A stretch of 64,000 bases of DNA, taken from positions 1 through 64,000 of the forward strand of contig CABUMF010000001.1 in the NCBI GenBank assembly GCA_902492655.1. The letters are read 5' to 3'. Position numbers and translations under genes: made by a program. The DNA is from an uncultured Eubacteriales bacterium (lineage in GTDB: Bacteria; Bacillota; Clostridia; HGM11514). Every line of letters starts with the position of its first letter. The stretch's first letter is position 1. Of the stretch, positions 1 to 7,452 are shown piece by piece. The notes below the pieces were generated by a model. That model did no database searches. It had not been told where the DNA came from and saw nothing but the letters and a program-made list of their open reading frames with translations.

Positions 1-861
1 AAGATTCCCATCAAACGATGAATAGTTCGCATTATCATTATCAACTGTTATGCTTGTTAAACTGCTACAATCAGAAAATGCACCATCGCCAATACTTGTA
101 ACACTGTCCGGGATTGTTATGCTTGTTAAACTGCTACAATGAAAAAATGCACCATCGCCAATACTTGTTATCCTATTAGGAATTGTATATTGAGTATCCT
201 GTTTCCCTACTGCATACTGTATCAATGTTGTTTGTTTTTTATTAAAAAGATTCCCATCAAACGATGAATAGTTCGCATTATCATTATCAACTGTTATGCT
301 TATTAAACTGCTACAACCATAAAATGCACGCTCACCAATACTTTTAACACTGTCCGGGATTGTTACGCTTGTTAAACTGCTACAAGAAGAAAATGCATAC
401 TCTCCAATACTTGTAACACTGTCCGGGATTGTTATGCTTGTTAATCTGCTACACTTATAAAATGCATAATCGCCAATACTTGTAACACTGTCCGGGATTG
501 TTATGCTTGTTAAACTGCTACAATATTCAAATGCATTCCACTCAATACTTGTAACACTGTCCGGGATTGTTACGCTTGTTAAACTGCTACACTTATAAAA
601 TGCATACTCTCCAATACTTGTAACACCATCTCCGATTACAATTTTTGTTATATTATTTTTAGAAGAATACCACGGAGATGAAATGTAATAATCTGTCATA
701 GTTCCTTGACCACTAATAGTAAGTGTGCCGTCATCATCTAAAGTCCATATTAAATTATTACCGCAAGTGCCGCTTGATGCCGCAGAAACAGTTATGGGAA
801 TAGCTATCAGCATACTGCTTATTATAGACAACACAATAAATAAACTTATAATTTTTTTCAT
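1..861 (-). CDS. BspA-like leucine-rich repeat surface protein (partial, C-terminus outside window)
   Basis: The frame opens at an ATG (859-861) behind a GGAGGG site and stays open to the window edge, so only about 287 N-terminal residues are seen. It begins with a secretion signal (MKKIISLFIVLSIISSMLIA). A short segment with the motif GTCGNNLIWTLDDDGTLTI, typical of these proteins, follows, and then tandem units of about 23 residues of the type SLTSITIPDSVTSIGEYAF, the Treponema/BspA leucine-rich repeat. A spacer module (TVDNDNANYSSFDGNL) interrupts the repeats twice. Such proteins are exported and bind host or community surfaces; that role is inferred from the family. An anchoring domain would lie beyond the window. 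Confidence 0.9.
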   Translation of the reverse strand, partial: MKKIISLFIVLSIISSMLIAIPITVSAASSGTCGNNLIWTLDDDGTLTISGQGTMTDYYISSPWYSSKNNITKIVIGDGVTSIGEYAFYKCSSLTSVTIPDSVTSIEWNAFEYCSSLTSITIPDSVTSIGDYAFYKCSRLTSITIPDSVTSIGEYAFSSCSSLTSVTIPDSVKSIGERAFYGCSSLISITVDNDNANYSSFDGNLFNKKQTTLIQYAVGKQDTQYTIPNRITSIGDGAFFHCSSLTSITIPDSVTSIGDGAFSDCSSLTSITVDNDNANYSSFDGNL

Positions 862-887
862 AATTGAATCCCTCCATAATTTAAAAA

Positions 888-1022
888 GTGCATAACCCTA
901 ATCTGCAGAGTTATGCACCGAAAAACATACAAGCTCTGACATTAGGTTGCTACACCGTATTTACTACTTCGACATAAAGTTTGGATTGTCAGAGTGTACG
1001 CTTTTACCTGAATAGCGTACAC
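888..1022 (-). promoter_or_regulatory. Structured 5' leader with terminator-like hairpin (riboswitch candidate)
   Basis: The leftward transcript of the BspA-like gene would carry three stems: GTGTACGC/GCGTACAC (994-1001 with 1015-1022), CTCTGACA/TGTCAGAG (934-941 with 987-994) and a 9-bp stem GTGCATAAC/GTTATGCAC (888-896 with 910-918). The last is followed on the transcript by five Us and then the ribosome site, so it resembles an intrinsic terminator. Its 13-nt loop contains AUUAGG, which can pair with CCUAAU from 946-941, giving a possible pseudoknot. I could not match it to a known riboswitch class, including the GEMM (c-di-GMP) consensus. Confidence 0.45.
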
Positions 1023-1150
1023 CTTGTGATAATATAATATACTTAACCCATTATAATGAGTATAATGTAACATATCTATTGTATCACAATTTTTCAAACT
1101 TTGCAATGGTTTTACTGAAATTAATCCAATATCCCTAAATTTTGTGCAAA
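1023..1150. other. AT-rich probable promoter region, no gene
   Basis: A very AT-rich stretch upstream of the structured leader. It contains a CATTATAATG palindrome near 1050-1060, which gives a TATAAT -10 on the minus strand, in keeping with a promoter for the leader and the surface protein. No clear -35 or open frame was seen. Confidence 0.35.
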
Positions 1151-1525
1151 CTAAATAAGAGATAGAATTCCATAGTCAGTGAGTACGCGTTCTGCTTTTT
1201 GCACAAAGATTGTTTTACCAAAGTTTATATATTCACATTGACACTTACACCGTTTTCAAAGAACACTTCTTACATTTTGTCATCGACATTTCCATTTTTT
1301 CAATAATACACCGCCTTTGACATGAAAAGCCAAAAGCGGTGCGCTGTTTTTTCGATCTGTAAAGCTTCCCGAAAAATTCATTTTTGTCCCGAGCCGTTAC
1401 AGCCGGGGCAAAGCGTCTTGCCGTTTATAACCTCGGGCGGAATATCCAAATCGTAAAACACTCCGTCATCACTGCTCGTTATTCTTCAAGCAGCCAATTC
1501 GGGATTTTTTCAGTTATAACTTGTA
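1151..1525 (-). pseudogene. Decayed coding remnant, minus strand
   Basis: Three fragments in different minus-strand frames look coding but are broken by stops and frameshifts: VITEKIPNWLLEE (around 1490-1525), a piece ending KTLCPGCNGSGQK at 1378, and a piece ending FGKTIFVQKAERVLTDYG at 1151. The last resembles the conserved C-terminal FGKTVFLTREEAE-type tail of small uncharacterised proteins common in Firmicutes and their phages. No start with a ribosome site joins them. It is probably an eroded gene; function unknown. Confidence 0.35.
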
Positions 1526-1536
1526 GAATATTGCAT

Positions 1537-1566
1537 AAAAAAGGCGGAGAACAAACTCTCCGCCTC
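1537..1566 (-). terminator. Rho-independent terminator of the GH4 gene
   Basis: An 8-bp perfect stem, GGCGGAGA (1543-1550) and TCTCCGCC (1557-1564), with a 6-nt loop, followed on the minus strand by a run of Ts (1542-1537). It sits just past the GH4 stop codon. Confidence 0.85.
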
Positions 1567-1572
1567 AAAAAT

Positions 1573-2874
1573 TTAGTGATACTTTGGTAAATAGTCCCCA
1601 TGCGCTTCGATTAAATCGTCGCAAAGGCTGACGATGTCGTCAATAGAAAGCTCCGCAGCCGTATGAGGATCGAGCATTGCCGCCTGGTAAATATGCTCAC
1701 GCTTGCCCGTCAGCGCCGCCTCGATTGTGAGGTTCTGCACATTGATATTGGTCATGTTAAGTGCCGCACACTGGGGCGGAAGCGCACCCACATATGTCGG
1801 CGTTATGCCGCTTGCGTCCACAAGACAGGGCACCTCAACGCACGCATTTTCGGGAAGATTGGTGATAAACCCGTGATTTAACACATTTCCCCCGATTTTA
1901 TAGGGCTTATTCTCCACGATTGCGCTCATTATCTTTGCCGCATACTCGTTCGACAGCTCATGCCGAAGTTCATGGTTTTCCTTGAGGCTGTCAACCGTTT
2001 TCTGCAGTTTTTCAATCTGGTCAATGCACCGCCTGGGGTACTCGTCAAGCGGAATGTTGTACCGCTCGATAAGCTCGGGGTACCTCGACTTTATGAAAAG
2101 CGGATTGTACTCCGCATTGTGCTCGCTCGACTCCGTTACATAATAGCCGAAGCGGTTTATGTACTCGATTCTCACCATATCGCTGTGCTTTTCGCTGTTC
2201 CTCGTTTTCGCGCGGCGCCTTATTTCAGGGTACAAATCCTCGCCGTGCCGCCTGATTTCAAGCAGCCATGCCATATGGTTTATGCCGGCAATTTTCCACT
2301 CTATATCGTCGGTCGGCATATCAAGAAGCTTTAATATCTGCCCGGCACAGGATTGCACGCTGTGGCAAAGCCCCACGCTCTTAATTTCGCTTGCACGCTG
2401 CATCGCACCCGTGATTATCGCCATGGGGTTTGTGTAGTTGAGAAAGTACGCATCAGGACAAACCTCCTCCATATCGGCAAGAAAATCAAGCACCACAGGG
2501 ACGGTTCTAAGCCCCCTGAATATGCCGCCGATTCCGAGCGTGTCACCGATTGTCTGGCGAAGTCCGTACTTTTTCGGGATTTCAAAATCTATCACCGTAC
2601 AAGGCTCGTAGCCGCCTATCTGAACCGCATTTATTACAAAGCTTGCGCCACGAAGTGCCTCTTTTCTGTCTGAATAGGAAACGATTTTCGCTCTGCCTGC
2701 GTTGCAGTTTTCGTTGATAGCGTCAAGTATCAGCTTTGAGTCCGCCATTCTCTTTTCGTCAATGTCAAAAAGAGCAAATTCCGCCTCGCAAAGGGACGGC
2801 GTGAGAAGCGAGTCACCGATTACATTTTTCGCAAATACGGTACTGCCTGCTCCGATAAATGTGATTTTAAGCAT
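1573..2874 (-). CDS. Glycoside hydrolase family 4, alpha-galactosidase-like
   Basis: 433 residues, normal for GH4. The family uses NAD+ and a divalent metal, usually Mn2+, in an oxidation-elimination mechanism. The N-terminal Rossmann motif FIGAGSTVF is near residues 6-14, NYTNPMA near 150, the metal-binding Cys in GLCHSVQ near 170, and INHMAW near 200. CHSVQ suits MelA-type alpha-galactosidases better than 6-phospho-glycosidases, but alpha-glucuronidase cannot be excluded. It acts in the cytoplasm on an imported sugar. The start has a GGAGGG site. It is divergent from an AraC-type regulator that probably controls it. No transporter is adjacent. Confidence 0.85.
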   Translation of the reverse strand: MLKITFIGAGSTVFAKNVIGDSLLTPSLCEAEFALFDIDEKRMADSKLILDAINENCNAGRAKIVSYSDRKEALRGASFVINAVQIGGYEPCTVIDFEIPKKYGLRQTIGDTLGIGGIFRGLRTVPVVLDFLADMEEVCPDAYFLNYTNPMAIITGAMQRASEIKSVGLCHSVQSCAGQILKLLDMPTDDIEWKIAGINHMAWLLEIRRHGEDLYPEIRRRAKTRNSEKHSDMVRIEYINRFGYYVTESSEHNAEYNPLFIKSRYPELIERYNIPLDEYPRRCIDQIEKLQKTVDSLKENHELRHELSNEYAAKIMSAIVENKPYKIGGNVLNHGFITNLPENACVEVPCLVDASGITPTYVGALPPQCAALNMTNINVQNLTIEAALTGKREHIYQAAMLDPHTAAELSIDDIVSLCDDLIEAHGDYLPKYH

Positions 2875-2897
2875 GGTCTTTCCCTCCGAAAATTTAT

Positions 2898-2977
2898 ATT
2901 ATACCCGAATTATAGCACGGTTTTATATAAAAATACATGATTATATATTGCAAAAGTATGTCAATTTGTGATATAAT
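2898..2977. promoter_or_regulatory. Divergent promoters between GH4 and AraC genes
   Basis: Leftward: an extended -10 TGCTATAAT (2909-2917 read on the minus strand), with a second TATAAT at 2898-2903. Rightward: TTGCAA (2948-2953), an 18-bp spacer and TATAAT (2972-2977). The AT-rich segment between them is the natural place for the AraC operator; no clear repeat was identified. Confidence 0.6.
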
Positions 2978-3008
2978 TTGAGTATGACATAACAAGGAGC
3001 GATTTGCA

Positions 3009-3797
3009 ATGAGCGAAAGGGAAAAAACAAGAATTTTCAGCCACACAAAGATACTTTTCTGCGGCTTTGAGGACTGCGAGCCTTTGCACTCTTACGGGCC
3101 TGCGGTGAGGGATTATTTCATTATTCACTTCGTCCACGAGGGGAAGGGGAGCTTTTTTTGCGGCGAAAAATCCTACACTTTATCGGGCGGCGACTGCTTT
3201 CTGATTACCCCCGGGGAAATTACCTCTTACCGTGCCGACAGGCTTAATCCCTGGAAATATTCCTGGGTGGCTTTTTTGGGTGAGGATATTGAAAAGGCTC
3301 TATGTAAGGCAGGGCTAAGCCCCGCATCCCCCGTCAGGCGTTCGTTGCCTTCCGAGTGCGATATGTGCTTTTGTGAGATGCGGAAAAACCTTTACGGCAA
3401 CGAATGTGCTCTGCTTTCCAATATGTACCGCTTTCTTTCCCTTCTCACCGAAAACAGCTCCTCCAAAACCTTGCAAGGCGAGTATGTAAAGTGCGCCGCA
3501 GAGTACATGAAGTATAACCTTCACAGCGGCATCGGCGTTTCGGATGCCGCCGCCTTTGTGGGGATTGACCGCTCCTATCTTTCAAGGCTTTTTTCCGCAG
3601 AGCTTGGGGTTTCTCCGTCAGAGTACCTCTTTAAGCTTCGCATGGAGGAGGCAGACAGGCTCATTCGCTCCCCACGGCTTTCTATGTCGGACATCGCCGC
3701 TTCGGTTGGATATTCCGACCAGTTCGTATTTTCAAAGGCGTTTTCCCGTTACTTCGGCGTGCCCCCTAAAACGCGCCGGCTCGGTCTAAAATCGTGA
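3009..3797 (+). CDS. AraC-family transcriptional regulator (sugar-responsive type)
   Basis: 262 residues: an N-terminal cupin-like ligand-binding half (HEGKGSFFCGE, then SGGDCFLITPGE near residues 55-75) and a C-terminal double HTH (DAAAFVGIDRSYLSRLF and MSDIAASVGYSDQFVFSKAF). It probably senses the sugar released or taken up with the divergent GH4 enzyme. The C-terminus is odd: after YFGVPPK the expected Pro-x-x-[YF]R continuation is replaced by TRRLGLKS, encoded antisense to the last codons of the phage endolysin. This suggests the phage locus was joined inside the 3' end of this gene. Confidence 0.9.
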   Translation: MSEREKTRIFSHTKILFCGFEDCEPLHSYGPAVRDYFIIHFVHEGKGSFFCGEKSYTLSGGDCFLITPGEITSYRADRLNPWKYSWVAFLGEDIEKALCKAGLSPASPVRRSLPSECDMCFCEMRKNLYGNECALLSNMYRFLSLLTENSSSKTLQGEYVKCAAEYMKYNLHSGIGVSDAAAFVGIDRSYLSRLFSAELGVSPSEYLFKLRMEEADRLIRSPRLSMSDIAASVGYSDQFVFSKAFSRYFGVPPKTRRLGLKS

Positions 3798-4491
3798 TAA
3801 TTCGGAGCATATCGTAGGTAAGATCCAGCCCTCCGCTCCCTTTAAGGTACCCCTTATCCATGAGCTTTTGCACAGAGGGCCTTGCCCAGGCGGGCATATT
3901 TTCGTCCATATAGTTATACTTAAATGTGTTTATGCGGTCAAGCTTTCCTTGCATTTGTGCGATTTTTTCGCTCAATTCCTCGTATTGCGTCATGTTAAGC
4001 CCTCCTATAATTTCGTTTTTTACGGCAGCTCTGAAGTCCTCCATGGTCTTGCCGAATTTCTTAAAATACCCTATCGGGTCGGTGTGGTCCGTTTCGCCCC
4101 ACCTTAATGATACATCGCTATGGGAAAGCAGTGTGTCCTTCGTGACCTCCCACCCAAAATACGAAAATATCGAGGCGATGACCAAAGCCGCATTGTCCCA
4201 CACCTTAATAAATTCCTCTGTGGATTCCGCATGGCAAAGCTCAATCCCGATGTATCGCCTGTTGGCTGTTTGCCCTGCGTGCCACGCAATTTCGGTGTAG
4301 GGGACGGTCTGAATATACTCGTTCCAATCCACGAAGCCGTGCGCAGAAGCATCTCGATTTCCTGTGTTGAAAAAATTAAATTCGTCACGAGCCGTCGCCC
4401 CGGGCGTTGCGGTTTCGTGCACCACAACTCCCATTGGGTTGAGCCTCGCTCCCGAGCGGTTATACCTTAAAAATTCAACCTTTTTTGTCAT
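3766..4491 (-). CDS. Phage endolysin, N-acetylmuramoyl-L-alanine amidase (Amidase_2)
   Basis: 241 residues. The N-terminal amidase fold shows GVVVHETATPGATA with a zinc-ligand His, IGIELCH in the middle, and LSHSDVSLRWGETDHTDP supplying the second His and the catalytic region. A short coiled linker (YEELSEKIAQMQGKLDRI) leads to a C-terminal module ending YDMLRIITILDRAGAF, a common ending of clostridial phage amidases that probably binds wall. It cuts the amide bond between MurNAc and L-Ala at lysis. ATG 4491 was chosen because GAGGTGG precedes it; the upstream GTG lies inside that site. It overlaps the holin gene by 17 bp and, convergently, the AraC gene by 32 bp. Confidence 0.9.
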   Translation of the reverse strand: MTKKVEFLRYNRSGARLNPMGVVVHETATPGATARDEFNFFNTGNRDASAHGFVDWNEYIQTVPYTEIAWHAGQTANRRYIGIELCHAESTEEFIKVWDNAALVIASIFSYFGWEVTKDTLLSHSDVSLRWGETDHTDPIGYFKKFGKTMEDFRAAVKNEIIGGLNMTQYEELSEKIAQMQGKLDRINTFKYNYMDENMPAWARPSVQKLMDKGYLKGSGGLDLTYDMLRIITILDRAGAF

Positions 4492-4915
4492 CGTTATTTC
4501 CACCTCTTTTTATCAGCACATCAAACGCTTCCTTCACGCCCTTTGGCAGCTTTATCCCCATAAGCCCGGCGTTTTCCACCACCGAAATCGCTTCGTTCGC
4601 AATGAAGCCCACCACCGCCGCGGTTTTAATGTAGCTTATCCCGAGCGCAACATCAATCCTGTGGGCGCAAAGCACTATCAGCCAGGTGATCACCTTTTTG
4701 CACAGTCCTCGCCACGCAACTTTGCTGTCGATTGCGCCTTTTTCGCTCTTTTCGGAGCTTTTGAATATCCCCGCAACGCACAGCCCCATTATGAAATCCA
4801 CCGCCATGAGCACCGCAAGAAGCGTCATATCTCCGCTCCAAGCCCCGAACATCCACGACATCGCCCCTCCGGCTATGCCGAGCGTTACGCAGAAGATATT
4901 TTTAACTTCGCTCAT
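4475..4915 (-). CDS. Phage holin (Bacteriophage_holin_4 / TcdE-like)
   Basis: 146 residues from the ATG at 4915 behind GGAGGGAG. Hydrophobic helices include ITWLIVLCAH, followed by the family-type stretch TAAVVGFIANEAISVVENAG and LPKGVKEAFDVL. The protein would permeabilise the membrane so that the following amidase reaches peptidoglycan. A longer in-frame extension to 4993 runs through the preceding small ORF and lacks a ribosome site, so it is rejected. Confidence 0.88.
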   Translation of the reverse strand: MSEVKNIFCVTLGIAGGAMSWMFGAWSGDMTLLAVLMAVDFIMGLCVAGIFKSSEKSEKGAIDSKVAWRGLCKKVITWLIVLCAHRIDVALGISYIKTAAVVGFIANEAISVVENAGLMGIKLPKGVKEAFDVLIKRGGNNDDKKG

Positions 4916-5084
4916 CTCCCTCCGCCTCCCTGATTTCATTATATTCCGCTTCCGTAATTTCGTGAAATTCCTCGGGGGAGCGGTTTTTGGCAAGATAAAT
5001 CGTTCTGCCGTAAACCTTCCCGTCCGTTAAGATTTTGCCTTCGTCGGCACATTAAACCGTTGCCGAAACTGTTTGTGTTTTCAT
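4902..5084 (-). pseudogene. Small tail/lysis-junction ORF interrupted by an in-frame TAA
   Basis: A 61-codon frame starts at ATG 5084 behind a very good TAGGAGGA site, reads MKTQTVSATV, meets TAA at codon 11 (5054-5052), then continues in the same frame for 49 codons as CADEGKILTDGKVYGRTIYL and on to EITEAEYNEIREAEGDERS. The part after the stop is well-formed protein and resembles the small ORF that often sits between tail-fibre and holin genes in clostridial phages. The simplest reading is a nonsense mutation; stop readthrough is possible. No alternative start with a ribosome site follows the stop. The end overlaps the holin start by 14 bp. Confidence 0.6.
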
Positions 5085-5100
5085 AAATTTTCCTCCTATA

Positions 5101-5961
5101 TTAATACAATGCTAAAGTCCAGCCGTACTGCTCAACATCCGCCACAAGCCAGTCCCAATATCCGCTGTCTATATGCTCGTACTCCAACACCTTATCCCGT
5201 ATATCGGACTTGAAGGTTACCGTCCTATCCACATCGGAGGGCTCCTGGTCCAGATGAGCCTTCACATTATAAAACGAATCCGGCGTAAGCGGACAGTCCT
5301 TAAAATCAAGTGAATACTTTATCGTGCCTTCAAAATTTATGTTTTGCAAGGCTCGACAGTTGTAAAAGGTATAATTGCCGTAGCCGGTGCAGCTATCGGG
5401 CAAAATTATCTTTTCAATCGTTTGAAGGAGAGAGCTTCCCGAAAAGGTGGATGCCAGTGCCTGCGCCCCCCGAGCCTGCGAAAAATCAAGCTCGGGAAGC
5501 TCGGTAAACTTCGTGCCGACAAACATATACCTCGGCCCGTAAGTGCTCCCCGAATTGTGAAATGTCAGAGAAACCCCGCAGTTATTCAGTACCGTTTTCA
5601 GGCTTCCGGTAATCCTTGAGTAGGAAAACATATTCGCACTATCATGAAGATTAACCGTTATGTCGTATTTTGGCTTGAAGGTTACATTGTTCCAGCCTTC
5701 CCGGGCAAATGCGAATTCGTATATGGTGCGGTTGCCGCTGCTCTGATAATTGTCCCAAAATGTATCGTACACCTCGTGCCGTCCCTGTTCGTAGCCGGCT
5801 CCTCCGCCGTCGCTGTAGCCACGCTCGTAGCTCTCGCTTTGAACCTCGGTGATTTTATTCTCAAAATCCTGCGGATTTATCGCATCGTCTATGTACAAGA
5901 TTTCTCGGAATTTGTCCGCCAGCCCTTTAAGAAAATCCCCCAAATTGTTGTTTTTAGCCAT
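5101..5961 (-). CDS. Probable receptor-binding tail protein with leucine-rich-repeat-like region
   Basis: 286 residues. The N-terminus (GDFLKGLADKFREILYID) looks helical and includes a Gly/Ser turn (GYSDGGGAGYEQG). The middle has YDTFWDNYQSSGNRTIYEF and FAREGWNNVTFKPKYDI, recurring features of tail-fibre proteins in gut Firmicutes phages. Residues 105-215 hold degenerate BspA-type repeats (FTELPELDF, TIEKIILPDSCTGYGNYTF, NINFEG). Position at the end of the tail module, just before lysis genes, supports receptor binding. The fold echoes the host BspA-like protein at the left edge of the window; whether that is kinship or convergence is not known. Confidence 0.7.
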   Translation of the reverse strand: MAKNNNLGDFLKGLADKFREILYIDDAINPQDFENKITEVQSESYERGYSDGGGAGYEQGRHEVYDTFWDNYQSSGNRTIYEFAFAREGWNNVTFKPKYDITVNLHDSANMFSYSRITGSLKTVLNNCGVSLTFHNSGSTYGPRYMFVGTKFTELPELDFSQARGAQALASTFSGSSLLQTIEKIILPDSCTGYGNYTFYNCRALQNINFEGTIKYSLDFKDCPLTPDSFYNVKAHLDQEPSDVDRTVTFKSDIRDKVLEYEHIDSGYWDWLVADVEQYGWTLALY

Positions 5962-5964
5962 TTT

Positions 5965-6432
5965 TTACACCCCCGTATTAAGCGTCGAAACGATGAGATT
6001 GTCAACCTCCGGCTTTGTGTAGGCGTCCTTGAGCTTCTCGTAGAGCGCATCAAGCTTTGCGCCCGTTGCCAAAAGACTGTCGATATTGCTTGCCTCGGCT
6101 CTCGCAAGGGTGCTTTCGTTGTTCGGGGGCAAAACCGAGAAAACCACTTCCTTTGCGGTCAAAACCGAGTCGCCGTCCGACACCGCAAGCCTTACGGTGA
6201 TAAAGCCTTCGTCGGCATACATTGAGTTTATAAGCCGTACCGAAATTTTGTTGCCCGATCGGCTGTAATCTGCGCTGTACTGCCCGTTTTCCTGGCAAAT
6301 CGCCATTGCGGTGAGGTTATCTGTAGGCTCGCCCATGTCAATCGTAATGTTGTAGCAGCTATTGTCACCCGAAACAAGCACACCTCCTGTTACAGAAAAT
6401 GCACCGTCCCTTTTTAGTAATATTTCCTTCAA
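5965..6432 (-). CDS. Baseplate/tail-tip accessory protein (BppU-like)
   Basis: 155 residues, weakly recognised. The first 110 residues look like a beta-sandwich (YNITIDMGEPTDNLTAMAIC, then NKISVRLINSMYADEGFITV). The C-terminal 45 are helical (LARAEASNIDSLLATGAKLD) and end in YTKPEVDNLIVSTLNTGV; KxEVDNLI motifs are frequent in phage tail-fibre connectors. It sits between the tail-tip protein and the receptor-binding protein, as baseplate upper proteins do. Function is inferred mainly from position. Confidence 0.55.
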   Translation of the reverse strand: MKEILLKRDGAFSVTGGVLVSGDNSCYNITIDMGEPTDNLTAMAICQENGQYSADYSRSGNKISVRLINSMYADEGFITVRLAVSDGDSVLTAKEVVFSVLPPNNESTLARAEASNIDSLLATGAKLDALYEKLKDAYTKPEVDNLIVSTLNTGV

Positions 6433-6447
6433 ATTTCATCCTTCCTT

Positions 6448-7452
6448 TCACAGTCGCTCAATGATTTTTTCGTACGCTCCGGGCTGAGCGTCCCCGAAAA
6501 CAACCCTACAGCTATAGGCGTCCTCCCAAATATCGGTTACCGATGTGATGTTAAATTCCTGATTTAAGTCCCACTCCGGCTTTTCTATTTTAACCCTTCC
6601 TCCCGGGAACAGCGAGTGCCTTAGGGAAGGGTTTATTTTGGCTTCAAAGCTGTCGGAAACCCTCCGGTTTGCCTTCGCTTTTTTAAGCTCGTACCCGGGA
6701 ACCTCGTCAAATCTGCCGATGTAAAGCACCCGTCGATCGCACCCTTCAGGCGGATTGAGGGTGGGATATTTTTGGTAAATATAGCCCTCGCCGCTATGTA
6801 GGGAATACCCAAAAACATTGCGCTCGTTGTCAACCGAGTAGGTGTAGCTCTCCTCGCTCATTTGTCCGCCGCCCCCGATTAATGTAATGCCGCAGTCACG
6901 GTAGTTTTGGGCGGAAACATTCACCGCACCGTCCGAAACGGTCACAAAAAATGTCTTTTTTGCGTCATTTGCAATGGTGCTCATCGTTGAAAGACAGCTC
7001 TCGGAAAGGCTTGCGCTAAAGGAAAGCGAGCTGTCCTCCGCCTCGTAGGAATAGGTGACGGGCTTTCCGAAAAAGTAGTTTTCGGGGTCCACACAGCCGT
7101 ATCTTGCGGCACTGCACACAAGGTAGCAGGCGCCGTTATTGGTTGAATAGGTAAGGGATGAGCCGTCAATGGATGGGTATCTCCACGAAAAAATGCATGA
7201 CAGCATCTTCCCGATTACAACCGTTTCATGCTCCTTTTTCGTGATGTAAAGGCATACGCCGTAGGCTTCCGTCACCTCTGCCGATATTTTCACAACGCAC
7301 CCGCACGGAACGCTTATGCATTTTCCAAAATGTATCTCAAACTCCCCTGCGCCTGCGGATTTATTCTCCCACCGAAGGGATGTGTACTCCGCTGTGACTA
7401 AAATCGGGGACAGGTCCAAATTTGACATAAATGATATAATCGGTCTATTCAT
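6448..7452 (-). CDS. Tail-tip protein, Siphovirus ReqiPepy6 Gp37-like
   Basis: 334 residues from the ATG at 7452, which overlaps the upstream gene by 8 bp. The opening NRPIISFMSNLDLSPILVTAEYTSLRW and the segment AGEFEIHFG are the style of Gp37-like tail proteins that follow the distal tail protein. A later part (LKKAKANRRVSDSFEAKINP, FPGGRVKIEKPEWDLNQEFN, ITSVTDIWE) matches the C-terminal domain of prophage tail-associated proteins. It probably forms the tail hub beneath the distal tail ring. Confidence 0.75.
   Translation of the reverse strand: MNRPIISFMSNLDLSPILVTAEYTSLRWENKSAGAGEFEIHFGKCISVPCGCVVKISAEVTEAYGVCLYITKKEHETVVIGKMLSCIFSWRYPSIDGSSLTYSTNNGACYLVCSAARYGCVDPENYFFGKPVTYSYEAEDSSLSFSASLSESCLSTMSTIANDAKKTFFVTVSDGAVNVSAQNYRDCGITLIGGGGQMSEESYTYSVDNERNVFGYSLHSGEGYIYQKYPTLNPPEGCDRRVLYIGRFDEVPGYELKKAKANRRVSDSFEAKINPSLRHSLFPGGRVKIEKPEWDLNQEFNITSVTDIWEDAYSCRVVFGDAQPGAYEKIIERL

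Noticed and set aside
1..620. Regularly spaced near-identical repeats resembling a CRISPR array
   Set aside because: The repeats are in one reading frame and encode leucine-rich repeat units; spacing is 69 bp and no cas genes are near.
1384..1590. Plus-strand open frame of 68 codons
   Set aside because: It crosses the GH4 terminator and reads through sequence that is better explained as minus-strand gene remnants.
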